A DNA stretch of 64,000 nucleotides from Rhodococcus sp. NBC_00297. GTDB taxonomy: Bacteria > Actinomycetota > Actinomycetes > Mycobacteriales > Mycobacteriaceae. Within the stretch, counting starts at the first letter, position 1; each line of letters opens with the position of its first letter. The notes under the pieces were generated by a model. That model ran no database searches and was not told where the DNA came from. It saw only the letters and a list, made by a program, of their open reading frames with translations. Position numbers and translations under genes: made by a program. The stretch spans positions 4,529,001 through 4,593,000 of the forward strand of contig NZ_CP108041.1 of NCBI RefSeq assembly GCF_036173065.1. Direction: 5' to 3'. Below, one piece after another: positions 21,257 to 29,137 of this stretch.

Positions 21257-21711
21257 GCTGCGACACCGGCGACGACGAACAGCACCGACGCACCCAGTCC
21301 CGCGATCACGCGGACGTGGTTCCACCGGGTCCACCGAGTGAGGTACTCGGGCCACACGTCCTCCGCGGCAGCGAGCCGATCGTTGAGCGGCACGTTGACG
21401 GCGACGGTCACGCCGAGGCAGCCCGCGACGTAGAGCGCCGCCGCCGCTGCGACGAGAACGGCGGGTGTGCCAGGCTCGAGGAACGCGGTGACGGCGGCGA
21501 GGACCGATGCCGCCGCGGTACCGAACAGCAGGACCATGAAGACGGGAGCGACGATGACCACGTTCACGCGCGTCATCACCGCGGTGGCGGCGGACGCGGG
21601 CTGTACGCCCAGCGCCGGCATCACGGCGATGGAGAAGGCCAGCAGGACGCCGGCCACCGCAGCGGAACCGACACCCGCCGCGACGACGGCGGCGGAGAGC
21701 AGAACGGACAC
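21253..21711 (-). CDS. DUF1772 / anthrone-oxygenase-like membrane protein
   Basis: A 152-aa protein with four transmembrane segments (about residues 5-30, 50-75, 82-102 and 132-150). NVPLNDRLA and WTRWNHVR before the last helix are the family signature. Related proteins are annotated as DUF1772 or anthrone oxygenase-like. It begins at GTG 21711 with AAAGG upstream and overlaps the glycosylase start by ATGA. Function unknown. Confidence 0.85.
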   Translation of the reverse strand: MSVLLSAAVVAAGVGSAAVAGVLLAFSIAVMPALGVQPASAATAVMTRVNVVIVAPVFMVLLFGTAAASVLAAVTAFLEPGTPAVLVAAAAALYVAGCLGVTVAVNVPLNDRLAAAEDVWPEYLTRWTRWNHVRVIAGLGASVLFVVAGVAA

Positions 21712-21783
21712 GACGGAGCCTTTCGATGATGCGGCGGTTCTGTCGTCCCATCAGATCACGGTGCCCACCGCCGGGGTCGTCCG

Positions 21784-22161
21784 ATGATCGTCACGAGTGC
21801 CTTCTTCGCCGACTACGCGCGCCAGTCGGACCAGAAGCTCGACGTGCTCGGCGGCATCTGGGACTGGTGTGTGGTCCCGTCCCTCGCGCAGCCCGTCGAG
21901 GCCTACCTGGTGGTCCTGCTGCAGCGTGGCCCCGACGACGTGTCGGGTGAGCGGGTACGGGTGGGGATCACGGACGGCGAGGACGAGCCTCTGCACGTGT
22001 TCGAACTGCCCGTCGCCGGTCACCTCGAGGGGGAGCAGCAGGCTGTGGCGTTCCCGATCTCCTTCGCATGCCGACGGGTGGGGCGCCACGTGCTGCGCCT
22101 GACGACGGGGGCGGCCGATCCGGGATTCGCGCTCTCGCTGGACGTTCGATCGATGGCCTGA
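21784..22161 (+). CDS. DUF6941-like small protein
   Basis: A 125-aa soluble, beta-rich protein. The opening TSAFFADYARQSDQKLDVLGGIWD followed by a core with alternating hydrophobic residues and SFACRRVGRHVLRL resembles the family annotated DUF6941. No catalytic motif, signal peptide or membrane segment is seen. It is divergent from the DUF1772 gene (72 bp) and converges on the tRNA gene. Function unknown. Confidence 0.7.
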   Translation: MIVTSAFFADYARQSDQKLDVLGGIWDWCVVPSLAQPVEAYLVVLLQRGPDDVSGERVRVGITDGEDEPLHVFELPVAGHLEGEQQAVAFPISFACRRVGRHVLRLTTGAADPGFALSLDVRSMA

Positions 22162-22182
22162 GCGGCTGCGGGGGAGATGTAC

Positions 22183-22259
22183 TGGTGCCCTCGGTGAGAC
22201 TCGAACTCACACTGCACGGGTTTTGAATCCGTTTCCTCTGCCAATTGGGATACGAGGGC
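22183..22259 (-). tRNA. tRNA with anticodon CAA (Leu by decoding), class-I-like
   Basis: The minus strand reads GCCCTCG/CGAGGGC acceptor arms, a short D arm with TTGG in the loop, an anticodon arm ACGGA-TTCAAAA-CCCGT, a five-base variable loop GCAGT, the T arm GTGAG-TTCGAGT-CTCAC, discriminator A and an encoded CCA. The anticodon is complementary to 22223-22225. The body is 74 nt. CAA decodes UUG (Leu), but leucine tRNAs normally have a long variable arm, which is missing here. The last anticodon-stem pair is A-C. Confidence 0.88.
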
Positions 22260-22293
22260 GAACCGCTCGCGGGGCGAGCTGGTGCGGTCACCG

Positions 22294-22299
22294 AGTGTA
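22294..22299 (-). promoter_or_regulatory. Candidate -10 of the tRNA gene
   Basis: TACACT on the minus strand lies 35 bp before the tRNA 5' end, a normal distance for a tRNA promoter. No convincing -35 box is seen. Confidence 0.4.
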
Positions 22300-22408
22300 G
22301 AAGATCGGTGCCGGATGCGGTGCACCGGTACCCTGACGACGGCCCGGGCGCAGCGTCGAGAACGGCGCCGCCGCGGGGGAGCAGTGCATCGAGGGAGGGC
22401 GAGTCAGC

Positions 22409-23014
22409 GTGAACACACCGGCACCGTCGCAGCCACGTCGTGTGGTGGTCGCGGAGGACGAGTCACTCATTCGGCTGGACCTCGTGGAGATGTTGCGCGA
22501 GGAGGGGTACGACGTAGTCGGCGAGGCCGCGGACGGTCAGGAAGCGGTGGACCTCGTCCGCGCCCTGGTTCCGGATCTGGTGATCATGGACGTGAAGATG
22601 CCGCGTCGAGACGGTATCGACGCGGCCTCCGAGATCGCCGCGGCTCGGTTGGCTCCGGTCGTGATCCTGACGGCCTTCAGCCAGCGCGAACTCGTCGAGA
22701 GGGCCCGCGACGCCGGCGCCATGGCGTATCTGGTGAAGCCCTTCACGAAGGCGGACCTGGTGCCCGCCGTGGAACTGGCCGCCAGCCGGTTCACCGAGAT
22801 CTCCGCGCTGGAGACCGAGATCGCGGATCTCCACGACCGCCTCGACACGCGCAAACTCATCGAGCGCGCCAAGGGTCTGCTGATGACGTCACAGTCGCTC
22901 TCCGAGCCGGAGGCCTTCACGTGGATCCAGCGGGCCGCGATGGACCGCCGCACCACCATGAAAGCGGTCGCCTCCGTCGTCATCGAGACGCTCGGAGACG
23001 CCCCCGTCGCGTGA
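22409..23014 (+). CDS. pdtaR: ANTAR-domain response regulator PdtaR
   Basis: A 201-aa two-component response regulator with an RNA-binding ANTAR output domain, acting as a transcription antiterminator. The receiver domain has acidic pocket Glu16/Asp17, phospho-acceptor Asp61 (IMDVKMP), Thr88 and Lys110 (YLVKPF). A coiled coil links to the ANTAR helices (ERAKGLLMTSQSLSEPEAFTWIQRAAMD). The GTG start has GGGAGGGCGA upstream. Its kinase PdtaS is normally unlinked and is not present here. Confidence 0.94.
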   Translation: MNTPAPSQPRRVVVAEDESLIRLDLVEMLREEGYDVVGEAADGQEAVDLVRALVPDLVIMDVKMPRRDGIDAASEIAAARLAPVVILTAFSQRELVERARDAGAMAYLVKPFTKADLVPAVELAASRFTEISALETEIADLHDRLDTRKLIERAKGLLMTSQSLSEPEAFTWIQRAAMDRRTTMKAVASVVIETLGDAPVA

Positions 23015-23091
23015 CACCGAGTGCCGTGATCCGGCCTCGAAGACTGTGCCAGGCTACGGCTGCGTTAAAACTGGCTGCGTAGACGTCACAG

Positions 23092-23097
23092 TAAGGT
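23092..23097 (+). promoter_or_regulatory. Candidate -10 for the substrate-binding protein gene
   Basis: TAAGGT lies in a GTCACAGTAAGGTCACAG stretch with two TCACAG direct repeats. It would give a leader of about 100 nt before the ATG at 23204. Confidence 0.4.
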
Positions 23098-23203
23098 CAC
23101 AGGGCTTGTTCCACGGGTCGCGAACCGTCGGGGAGCGATAGGTTCTCCTTCACGAGCGTCACGGTATCGGGTGCGTGACGCACATATTTCTAGGAGACGA
23201 CAG

Positions 23204-24541
23204 ATGGCAAGACGAACCATCGTTCGGACGGCTGCGGTGGTGAGCGTCGCTTCGCTCGCCCTGTTCGGCTGTTCCTCGAGCGACGATTCGAGTTCCGGCA
23301 GCGAAACCAGCGCTGCCGGCGGCTCTTCCGCAGCTGCGGAGGCCACCGTGGACACCGACTGCACACCCGAGCAGGCAACTGCCGGCGCGACGCCGGTGAC
23401 CACTCCGCTCAAGCTCGGCACACTGCTTCCCGAGACCGGTAGCCTCGCCTTCCTCGGCCCGCCCGAGGTCGCCGGCGTGCAGCTCGCAGTCAACGACGTC
23501 AACGGCGCCGGTGGCGTTCTCGACCAGCCGATGGAGCTCATCCCCGGCGACTCGGGCGACACCACCACGGACACCGCGAACAGCACCGTCGACCGCGAGC
23601 TCGCGGCCGGCGTCAGTGTCATCCTGGGTGCAGCGTCGTCCTCGGTGTCCCTCAAGGTCATCGACAAGATCGCCAGCGCCGGCGTCGTGCAGATCTCGCC
23701 GGCCAACACCTCCGACCAGTTCGTCTGCTACGCGGACAAGGGCCAGTACTTCCGCACGGCACCGACCGATGTGCTTCAGGCACAGGCGCTCTCGCAGCTC
23801 ATCGCCGAGGACGGCGGCCAGCGCGTCTCCATCCTCGCGCTCAACGACCCGTACGGTACGGGCCTGGCGAGCAACACTGTCACCAACCTCGAGGACGCCG
23901 GCATCGCGTCCGACCAGATCCAGAAGATCATCTACGACCCCAACGCGCAGTCGTTCAACGCCGAGGTGGACCAGGTGAAGAACTTCAACCCGGACGCCGT
24001 CGCCATCATCGGCTTCGAGGAGTCGGCGAAGATCATCACCCGCATGCACGAGATCGGCATCGGACCGTCGGACGGCACCGCCGTCTACGGCGTCGACGGC
24101 AACATGGGCAACGCCCTCGGCGAGTCGGTCGGACCCGGCCTGCTCGACACCATGCGTGGCACCACGCCGCTCACCGACGTGGGCGCCGGTTTCCAGGACC
24201 GTCTCAAGGCCGTCAACCCGGCTCTGGTCGACTTCAACTACGCCGGTGAGTCCTACGACGCCGTCGTGATCTCCGCCCTGGCCGCAGAGCAGGCGAAGTC
24301 CACCGCGGGTGTCGACATCGCGGCGAACATCAACTCCGTCACCAAGGACGGAACGAAGTGCACCACGTTCCAGGAGTGCCTGCCGCTGGTGAAGGCCGGA
24401 ACCGACATCGACTACGACGGTGTCACCGGTGAGCTCGCGTTCACCGACGGCGGCGAGCCGTCCGTCGGCTCGTACGGCAAGCTGGTCTTCGGACCGGACA
24501 ACAAGCTCACCACCGAGGACTACATCGTCGTCGGCGGCTGA
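23204..24541 (+). CDS. Branched-chain amino-acid ABC transporter, substrate-binding lipoprotein
   Basis: Periplasmic-type binding lipoprotein (445 aa) of the LivJ/LivK class. A signal peptide ends in LALFGC, with Cys23 as the lipidation site, then a Ser/Gly-rich linker. The Leu/Ile/Val-binding fold begins at PLKLGTLLPETGSLAFLGP and includes GAASSSVSLKV and NDPYGTGLA. The ATG follows TAGGAGACGACAG. It converges on livHMGF, which very probably encodes its membrane partners. Confidence 0.92.
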   Translation: MARRTIVRTAAVVSVASLALFGCSSSDDSSSGSETSAAGGSSAAAEATVDTDCTPEQATAGATPVTTPLKLGTLLPETGSLAFLGPPEVAGVQLAVNDVNGAGGVLDQPMELIPGDSGDTTTDTANSTVDRELAAGVSVILGAASSSVSLKVIDKIASAGVVQISPANTSDQFVCYADKGQYFRTAPTDVLQAQALSQLIAEDGGQRVSILALNDPYGTGLASNTVTNLEDAGIASDQIQKIIYDPNAQSFNAEVDQVKNFNPDAVAIIGFEESAKIITRMHEIGIGPSDGTAVYGVDGNMGNALGESVGPGLLDTMRGTTPLTDVGAGFQDRLKAVNPALVDFNYAGESYDAVVISALAAEQAKSTAGVDIAANINSVTKDGTKCTTFQECLPLVKAGTDIDYDGVTGELAFTDGGEPSVGSYGKLVFGPDNKLTTEDYIVVGG

Positions 24542-24555
24542 TCTGCAGTATCCCG

Positions 24556-24590
24556 GAACGGGCCCGACTCCACTGGAGTCGGGCCCGTTC
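24556..24590 (+). terminator. Terminator of the substrate-binding protein gene
   Basis: Exact 17-base inverted repeat (GAACGGGCCCGACTCCA and its complement) around a 1-base centre, 14 bases after the stop codon. Very strong stem; only a weak T-rich tail follows. Confidence 0.8.
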
Positions 24591-24704
24591 TGCTGTCGTG
24601 CTCGGGGCTCCCCGTCCGCGAGTACGTCGACAGTGCTGTGAATACGGCTCGTTGCACGGCACTTCGGACGTACTCGCCGAGGGTGGGGGGACGCAGACAG
24701 CGAG

Positions 24705-24737
24705 AAGGGCGCCCCGAGCAAGCTCGGAGCGCCCCTG
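24705..24737 (-). terminator. Terminator downstream of livF
   Basis: Near-perfect inverted repeat GGGCGCCCCGAG / CTCGGAGCGCCCC with a CAAG loop, 17 bases beyond the livF stop on the minus strand. Together with the 24556 hairpin it insulates the convergent units. Confidence 0.65.
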
Positions 24738-24753
24738 TCGGTGTGCGCGGGTA

Positions 24754-25578
24754 CTACTTCTTCTCTTTGCTCCCCGCCAACGTGCCGAGGTACAGCTCGA
24801 TGACCTTGGGGTCGTTCATCAGGTTCGTGCCCGTGTCGGTGTACGCATTCTTGCCCTGATCCAGCACATAGCCGCGGTCACAGATCTGGAGGCACCGGCG
24901 AGCATTCTGCTCCACCATGATGATGGAGACGCCCGCCGCGTTGATCTTCTTGCAGCGGATGAAGACCTCGTCCTGGAACATCGGAGACAGTCCGGCCGAC
25001 GGCTCGTCGAGCAGCAGCACGGACGGTTCCATCATCAGCGCGCGGCCCATGGCGACCATCTGCCGCTCGCCACCGGACAGTGCGCCCGCCTTGATCTTGC
25101 GACGCTCCGACAGCAGCGGGAAAAGCTCGCTGACGAAGTCGAACCGTTCCTGGAACTTCTTCGGCCGCAGGTAGATCCCCATCTCGAGGTTCTCCTCGAT
25201 GGTGAGCGAGGGGAACACGTTCTGGGTCTGCGGAACGTAACCGACGCCCTTCGTCACGAGCACGTGTGCCTCGGCGGAGGTGATGGTGTCGCCGCGCAGC
25301 GTGACGGATCCGCTGCGGATCGGGATGAGACCGAAGAGTGCCTTGAGCAACGTCGACTTGCCGGCACCGTTGGGGCCGATGATGCCGACGATCTCGCCGT
25401 CGTTCAGATAGAAGTTGCAGTCCTTCAGGATGTTCACGCCGGGGATGTATCCGGCCACCAGGTCGTCGGCACGCACGAGCGCGTCGGTGGCCAGGCGGCG
25501 GTGTTCGTCCGGTGTCGCCGCGAATTCTGCTGCGGTGAGCCCGGTTCCCCCGGATGTGGTCGCCCCGGATTCGGTCAT
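24754..25578 (-). CDS. livF: Branched-chain amino-acid ABC transporter ATP-binding protein
   Basis: LivF-type ABC ATPase (274 aa). Walker A GPNGAGKST, Q-loop QTQNVFPSLT, signature LSGGERQ, Walker B VLLLDEPSAGLSP and the H-region IIMVEQNARR (Gln-Asn as usual for LivF) are visible. It has a 35-residue N-terminal extension before the nucleotide-binding domain. The ATG overlaps the livG stop. It pairs with LivG to power LivH/LivM. Confidence 0.93.
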   Translation of the reverse strand: MTESGATTSGGTGLTAAEFAATPDEHRRLATDALVRADDLVAGYIPGVNILKDCNFYLNDGEIVGIIGPNGAGKSTLLKALFGLIPIRSGSVTLRGDTITSAEAHVLVTKGVGYVPQTQNVFPSLTIEENLEMGIYLRPKKFQERFDFVSELFPLLSERRKIKAGALSGGERQMVAMGRALMMEPSVLLLDEPSAGLSPMFQDEVFIRCKKINAAGVSIIMVEQNARRCLQICDRGYVLDQGKNAYTDTGTNLMNDPKVIELYLGTLAGSKEKK

Positions 25579-26588
25579 GTCGTGGTCCTCTTGTCCGTCC
25601 CGATCTCGGGTTCGGCCTCGGAGAGATCTCCGCCCGACTCGAGTGTCTCGACCTCGGCCTGCTCGAGCGCCTCGGCCAGTTCTGCCGTGGCGCCCACAGG
25701 ATTTCCGTCGGCGTCGAACTCGAGCGCCTGATCGTGGTGGCTTCCCAGGTACGCGTCGACGACGGCCTCGTTGTCCGCCAACTGCGCGGGCGCGGACTCG
25801 GCGATGACGCTGCCCTGAGCCATGACCACGACCCAGTCACTGATGTCGCGGATGACGTCCATGTCGTGCTCGACGAAGACGACGGTCATGCCGTCGTCGC
25901 GCAGCGACTTGATGTGGCCCAGAAGGCTTTGCGTCAGTGCGGGATTCACGCCGGCCATGGGCTCGTCGAGCATGACGACGGCGGGATCGGTCATGAGCGC
26001 TCGCGCCATCTCGAGCAGCTTGCGCTGTCCGCCGGAGAGGGATCCCGCGAGGTCCTCGGACTTCGCGTCGAGTTTGAATCGCGCGAGCAGTTCCCGCGCA
26101 CGCTCGGTCACCTCCCGCTCCTGCGCCTTCCACGTCCACGGCATGAGCGTGTTGAAGATCCGCTCACCCTTCTGTCCCGTGGCACCGAGCCGGACGTTGT
26201 CCAGCACGGTCAGCTTCGACAGTGCCTTCGTCAGCTGGAACGTGCGCACCACACCGTGGCGCGCCACCTGGTGCGGCGTCATCCTGCCCAGCGACTTGCC
26301 GTCCATCGACCAGGACCCGGTGTCCGGCTGGTCGAACCCGGTGAGCAGGTTGAACAAGGTCGTCTTGCCGGCGCCGTTCGGGCCGATCAGACCGGTGATG
26401 CAGCCACGCTGGATCTCGAGGTGTGCCACGTCGACGGCCTTGAGGCCACCGAAGGTCCGGGACACGCCGTCGACCACCATGGTCGGGTCGGGCTTGGCGA
26501 CGCCGGGGGTGTTCGCGACGTCGGCGAACAACGCCGCGCGCACCTCGGCGCTGAGCGGCTTGCGTGCCGCGATGGTGTTACTTGGCAT
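25575..26588 (-). CDS. livG: Branched-chain amino-acid ABC transporter ATP-binding protein
   Basis: LivG-type ABC ATPase (337 aa), longer than the usual 250-260 aa. Walker A is GPNGAGKTT, the signature LSGGQRKLLEMARAL, Walker B VVMLDEPMAGVNP and the switch FVEHDMDVI. Beyond the ATPase, about 65 residues form an acidic Glu/Ala-rich tail. An N-terminal extension of about 35 residues precedes the ATPase fold. It overlaps livM by 11 bases and livF by four. Confidence 0.93.
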   Translation of the reverse strand: MPSNTIAARKPLSAEVRAALFADVANTPGVAKPDPTMVVDGVSRTFGGLKAVDVAHLEIQRGCITGLIGPNGAGKTTLFNLLTGFDQPDTGSWSMDGKSLGRMTPHQVARHGVVRTFQLTKALSKLTVLDNVRLGATGQKGERIFNTLMPWTWKAQEREVTERARELLARFKLDAKSEDLAGSLSGGQRKLLEMARALMTDPAVVMLDEPMAGVNPALTQSLLGHIKSLRDDGMTVVFVEHDMDVIRDISDWVVVMAQGSVIAESAPAQLADNEAVVDAYLGSHHDQALEFDADGNPVGATAELAEALEQAEVETLESGGDLSEAEPEIGTDKRTTT

Positions 26589-27570
26589 CGAGCTGTACCT
26601 CCCGCTTGTTGCCCAGCAGTCCCTGCGGGCGGAAGATCATCAGCACCGCGATGAGGATGCCGAGGAGGACGAATCGTGTGGCGCCGACCTGCTGTTCGGT
26701 CATCGGAATGAGCGGGTCGTCGCCGGCGGCGGCCTGACGCAGCAGCACGTCGGGGATCGACAGGAAGAACCAGAAGAGCATGGCTCCGACGACCGGACCG
26801 AAGACCGTGGCCGCACCGCCGAGGATCAGTGCGCCGAAGGCGAAGAAGGTCTGCGCCGTCGAGTAGAAGTCGGGGTTGATCGACTTGGTCTGCAGAGCGT
26901 TGAACACGCCGCCCATACCGCCGATGACGCCACCGAGGACGAGGGCCTGCATCTTGTAGACGAAGACGTTCTTGCCCAGCGAGCGGGCGGCGTCCTCGTC
27001 CTCGCGCACCGCCTTGAGGACGCGTCCCCAGGGGCTGTGCGTGAGCAGGTACACGAGTCCGCACAGGATCAGCACCAGTGACCATCCGACCACCATGGCC
27101 CACAGGTCGTCGCCGTAGAACTTCACGCCGACGAACGAGTACTGCTTGCCCGAGTCGAACGGGCTGAGGTTGGTGAACGGATCGGCGAAACCGAAGAGGC
27201 CGTTGGTCGATCCGGTGACACCGTTCGACGCGGTGGACCGGAAGACCAGTCGCAGGATCTCCGACGCCGCGATGGTGACGATGGCGAGATAGTCCGCCCG
27301 CAGTCGCAGGGTGGGGATACCGAGCACGAGCGCGAGGAGACCGGCTGCCGCGAGTCCGACGAGGATGCCGAGCCACAGCGGCTGTTCGTACGTGATGGTC
27401 ATGATGCCGACGCCGTATCCGCCCAGCAGGGCGAAGCCGATCTGACCGAAGTTGAGCAGTCCTGCGTAGCCGAAGTGCAGGTTCAGTCCGATGGCGAGAA
27501 GTGCGTAGAAGATCGCGGAGGGCCCGACGAGCTGGGCCAGCGATACCTGGATTGCTCCGATGATGTCCAT
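26578..27570 (-). CDS. livM: Branched-chain amino-acid ABC transporter permease
   Basis: LivM permease (330 aa) with about nine hydrophobic helices. Family features include IGLNLHFGYAGLLNFGQIGFALLGGY, LRLRADYLAIVTIAASEI, the ATPase-coupling loop HSPWGRVLKAVREDEDAARSLG and the final RPQGLLGN. The ATG at 27570 lies 2 bp after the livH stop on the minus strand. It forms the channel together with LivH. Confidence 0.94.
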   Translation of the reverse strand: MDIIGAIQVSLAQLVGPSAIFYALLAIGLNLHFGYAGLLNFGQIGFALLGGYGVGIMTITYEQPLWLGILVGLAAAGLLALVLGIPTLRLRADYLAIVTIAASEILRLVFRSTASNGVTGSTNGLFGFADPFTNLSPFDSGKQYSFVGVKFYGDDLWAMVVGWSLVLILCGLVYLLTHSPWGRVLKAVREDEDAARSLGKNVFVYKMQALVLGGVIGGMGGVFNALQTKSINPDFYSTAQTFFAFGALILGGAATVFGPVVGAMLFWFFLSIPDVLLRQAAAGDDPLIPMTEQQVGATRFVLLGILIAVLMIFRPQGLLGNKREVQLDAK

Positions 27571-27572
27571 GG

Positions 27573-28955
27573 TCAGCCGATCCTTTGCCGCGAGCCCAGG
27601 ATGCCTTGCGGCCGGACGATGAGGATGACGATCAAGACGAGCAATCCTCCGATGTATTTGAGGTCGGGGTTGATCACGAGCGTCGACCACTGCACCAGCA
27701 GACCGACGATGACACAGCCGAGCAGGGCGCCGTACGCCGTACCGAGGCCACCGAGGGTGATGCCGGCGAACATGAGCAGGAGGAGCTTGAAGCCCATCTC
27801 CCACTGGACGCGTCCGCCGAGCTCGGAGAGCCCGAACAGCACGCCGCCCAGAGCGGCGAGACCGCCGCCCATGCACCAGACGAAGGTCACGACGCGCTCG
27901 ACGTTGATGCCGGACGACGCGGCGAGATCGCGGTTGTCGGCGACGGCGCGCATGGCCTTGCCGATACGGGTCTTCTGCAGCATGAGCGCGACGAGCACGA
28001 GCACCACGACGCTGATGACGATGCAGGCGAGGTTGACGTCGGTGATGGCGAACGGCCCCCACTCACGCTGCACCTGCGCCTGATAGTCCTTGTAGGGCTC
28101 GGCGCGGTCGGAGAAGAAGATGAGGATCAGGTACCGCAGGGCGATCGCGAGACCGATCGAGACGACGAGTTGGCCGATGAGGCCGGTCTTGCGTCTGCGC
28201 AGCGGTCTCCAGAGTCCGGCGTTGTTTGCCCAGCCGACCGCCACACCGACGATCACCGCCAGGACGGTCGCCGGGATCAGCTGGATCCCGAGCTTCTGGT
28301 TGAAGACCCATGCCGCGACGGCGCCGAGCGTGACCAACTCGCCGTGGGCGAAGTTGGTGAGCCCGGTGGTGCCGAAGATGAGGCTCAGACCGATCGCGGC
28401 GAGCGCGATGACCAGGCCGAAGCGCAGCCCGTCGATGGTGGTGCGCAGGAACTTCTCGTAGAACGGGACGACCGTGGCGCTGCGTTCCTCACCGAAACTG
28501 AAGATGACGGTGTTGGCGCGACCTGCCTCCACGGTGCGTTCGACGTCGCCCTGCACGGAGACACCGTCGGGCAGGGTCTCGGGGTCGACGCGGAACGTGT
28601 AACTGCCGGGTGAGACCGGAAGTGTCCATCGCCCACCGGTTTCCGACGTGGTGCGAGCCACCTCGGACTCTCCGGAGTCGAGGGCCACGACGTCGACGCC
28701 GACGAGGCGTTCACCGGCGTTGTTCAGGCTGCCGCTGACGTTCACCGCGTCGGCGGGTGGAGCGGAGTCGGACTCGGAGCCGCTCGCGGGTGGTGAGCTC
28801 GAGCTCGGAGTGGGGGACGGAGTGGGTTCCTGGGCCAGGGCCGTTCCACCGAAGGTGGCTGCGGCGATGAGGCCGAGGAGTACGACGACGAGCGCGCGGA
28901 CGAGGGCGGCGGTGGCCGTCGTTCGTCCGGGCCGTCGAGGACTCGAGGGGGGCAC
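27573..28955 (-). CDS. livH: LivH-type permease with N-terminal secreted-type beta-sandwich domain
   Basis: A 460-aa protein whose C-terminal 285 residues are a normal LivH permease: LIFGTTGLTNFAHGELVTLGAV, coupling loop KTRIGKAMRAVADNRDLAASSGI, ending RPQGILGSRQRIG. It is preceded by a signal-like segment (residues 14-41, ending ALA), a Ser/Pro linker (43-69) and a beta-sandwich resembling carboxypeptidase regulatory or Cna-B domains (70-155: VSGSLNNAGERLVGVDVVAL, GGRWTLPVSPGSYTF). The GTG at 28955 was chosen for its GAGAGGA site 5 bases upstream. LivH proteins are usually about 290-310 aa. Confidence 0.9.
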   Translation of the reverse strand: MPPSSPRRPGRTTATAALVRALVVVLLGLIAAATFGGTALAQEPTPSPTPSSSSPPASGSESDSAPPADAVNVSGSLNNAGERLVGVDVVALDSGESEVARTTSETGGRWTLPVSPGSYTFRVDPETLPDGVSVQGDVERTVEAGRANTVIFSFGEERSATVVPFYEKFLRTTIDGLRFGLVIALAAIGLSLIFGTTGLTNFAHGELVTLGAVAAWVFNQKLGIQLIPATVLAVIVGVAVGWANNAGLWRPLRRRKTGLIGQLVVSIGLAIALRYLILIFFSDRAEPYKDYQAQVQREWGPFAITDVNLACIVISVVVLVLVALMLQKTRIGKAMRAVADNRDLAASSGINVERVVTFVWCMGGGLAALGGVLFGLSELGGRVQWEMGFKLLLLMFAGITLGGLGTAYGALLGCVIVGLLVQWSTLVINPDLKYIGGLLVLIVILIVRPQGILGSRQRIG

Positions 28956-29107
28956 GGGGGTCCTCTCGGACGGTCGACTAACGCCGAGGAATCTCGGCTC
29001 TGCTTGCAATTGTCGGACTCTATCGGGCTCCGGGTATCGAGAACGGCCGCTTCGATTTCTTCGATGTTTCAGTCTTGTTTCGAAGCGGTCGACCGCCGAC
29101 CACGCCC

Positions 29108-29130
29108 GTGTCGGTACGCCTCCCTAGACT
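29108..29130 (+). promoter_or_regulatory. PafBC-type (RecA-NDp) leaderless promoter of polA
   Basis: GTGTCGGTA at 29108-29116, exactly 8 bases, then TAGACT at 29125-29130, then 7 bases to the GTG at 29138. This matches 7 of 9 in the upstream TTGTCRGTG element plus TAnnnT, the consensus of the mycobacterial SOS-independent DNA-damage promoter. Confidence 0.65.
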
Positions 29131-29137
29131 GACCTGC

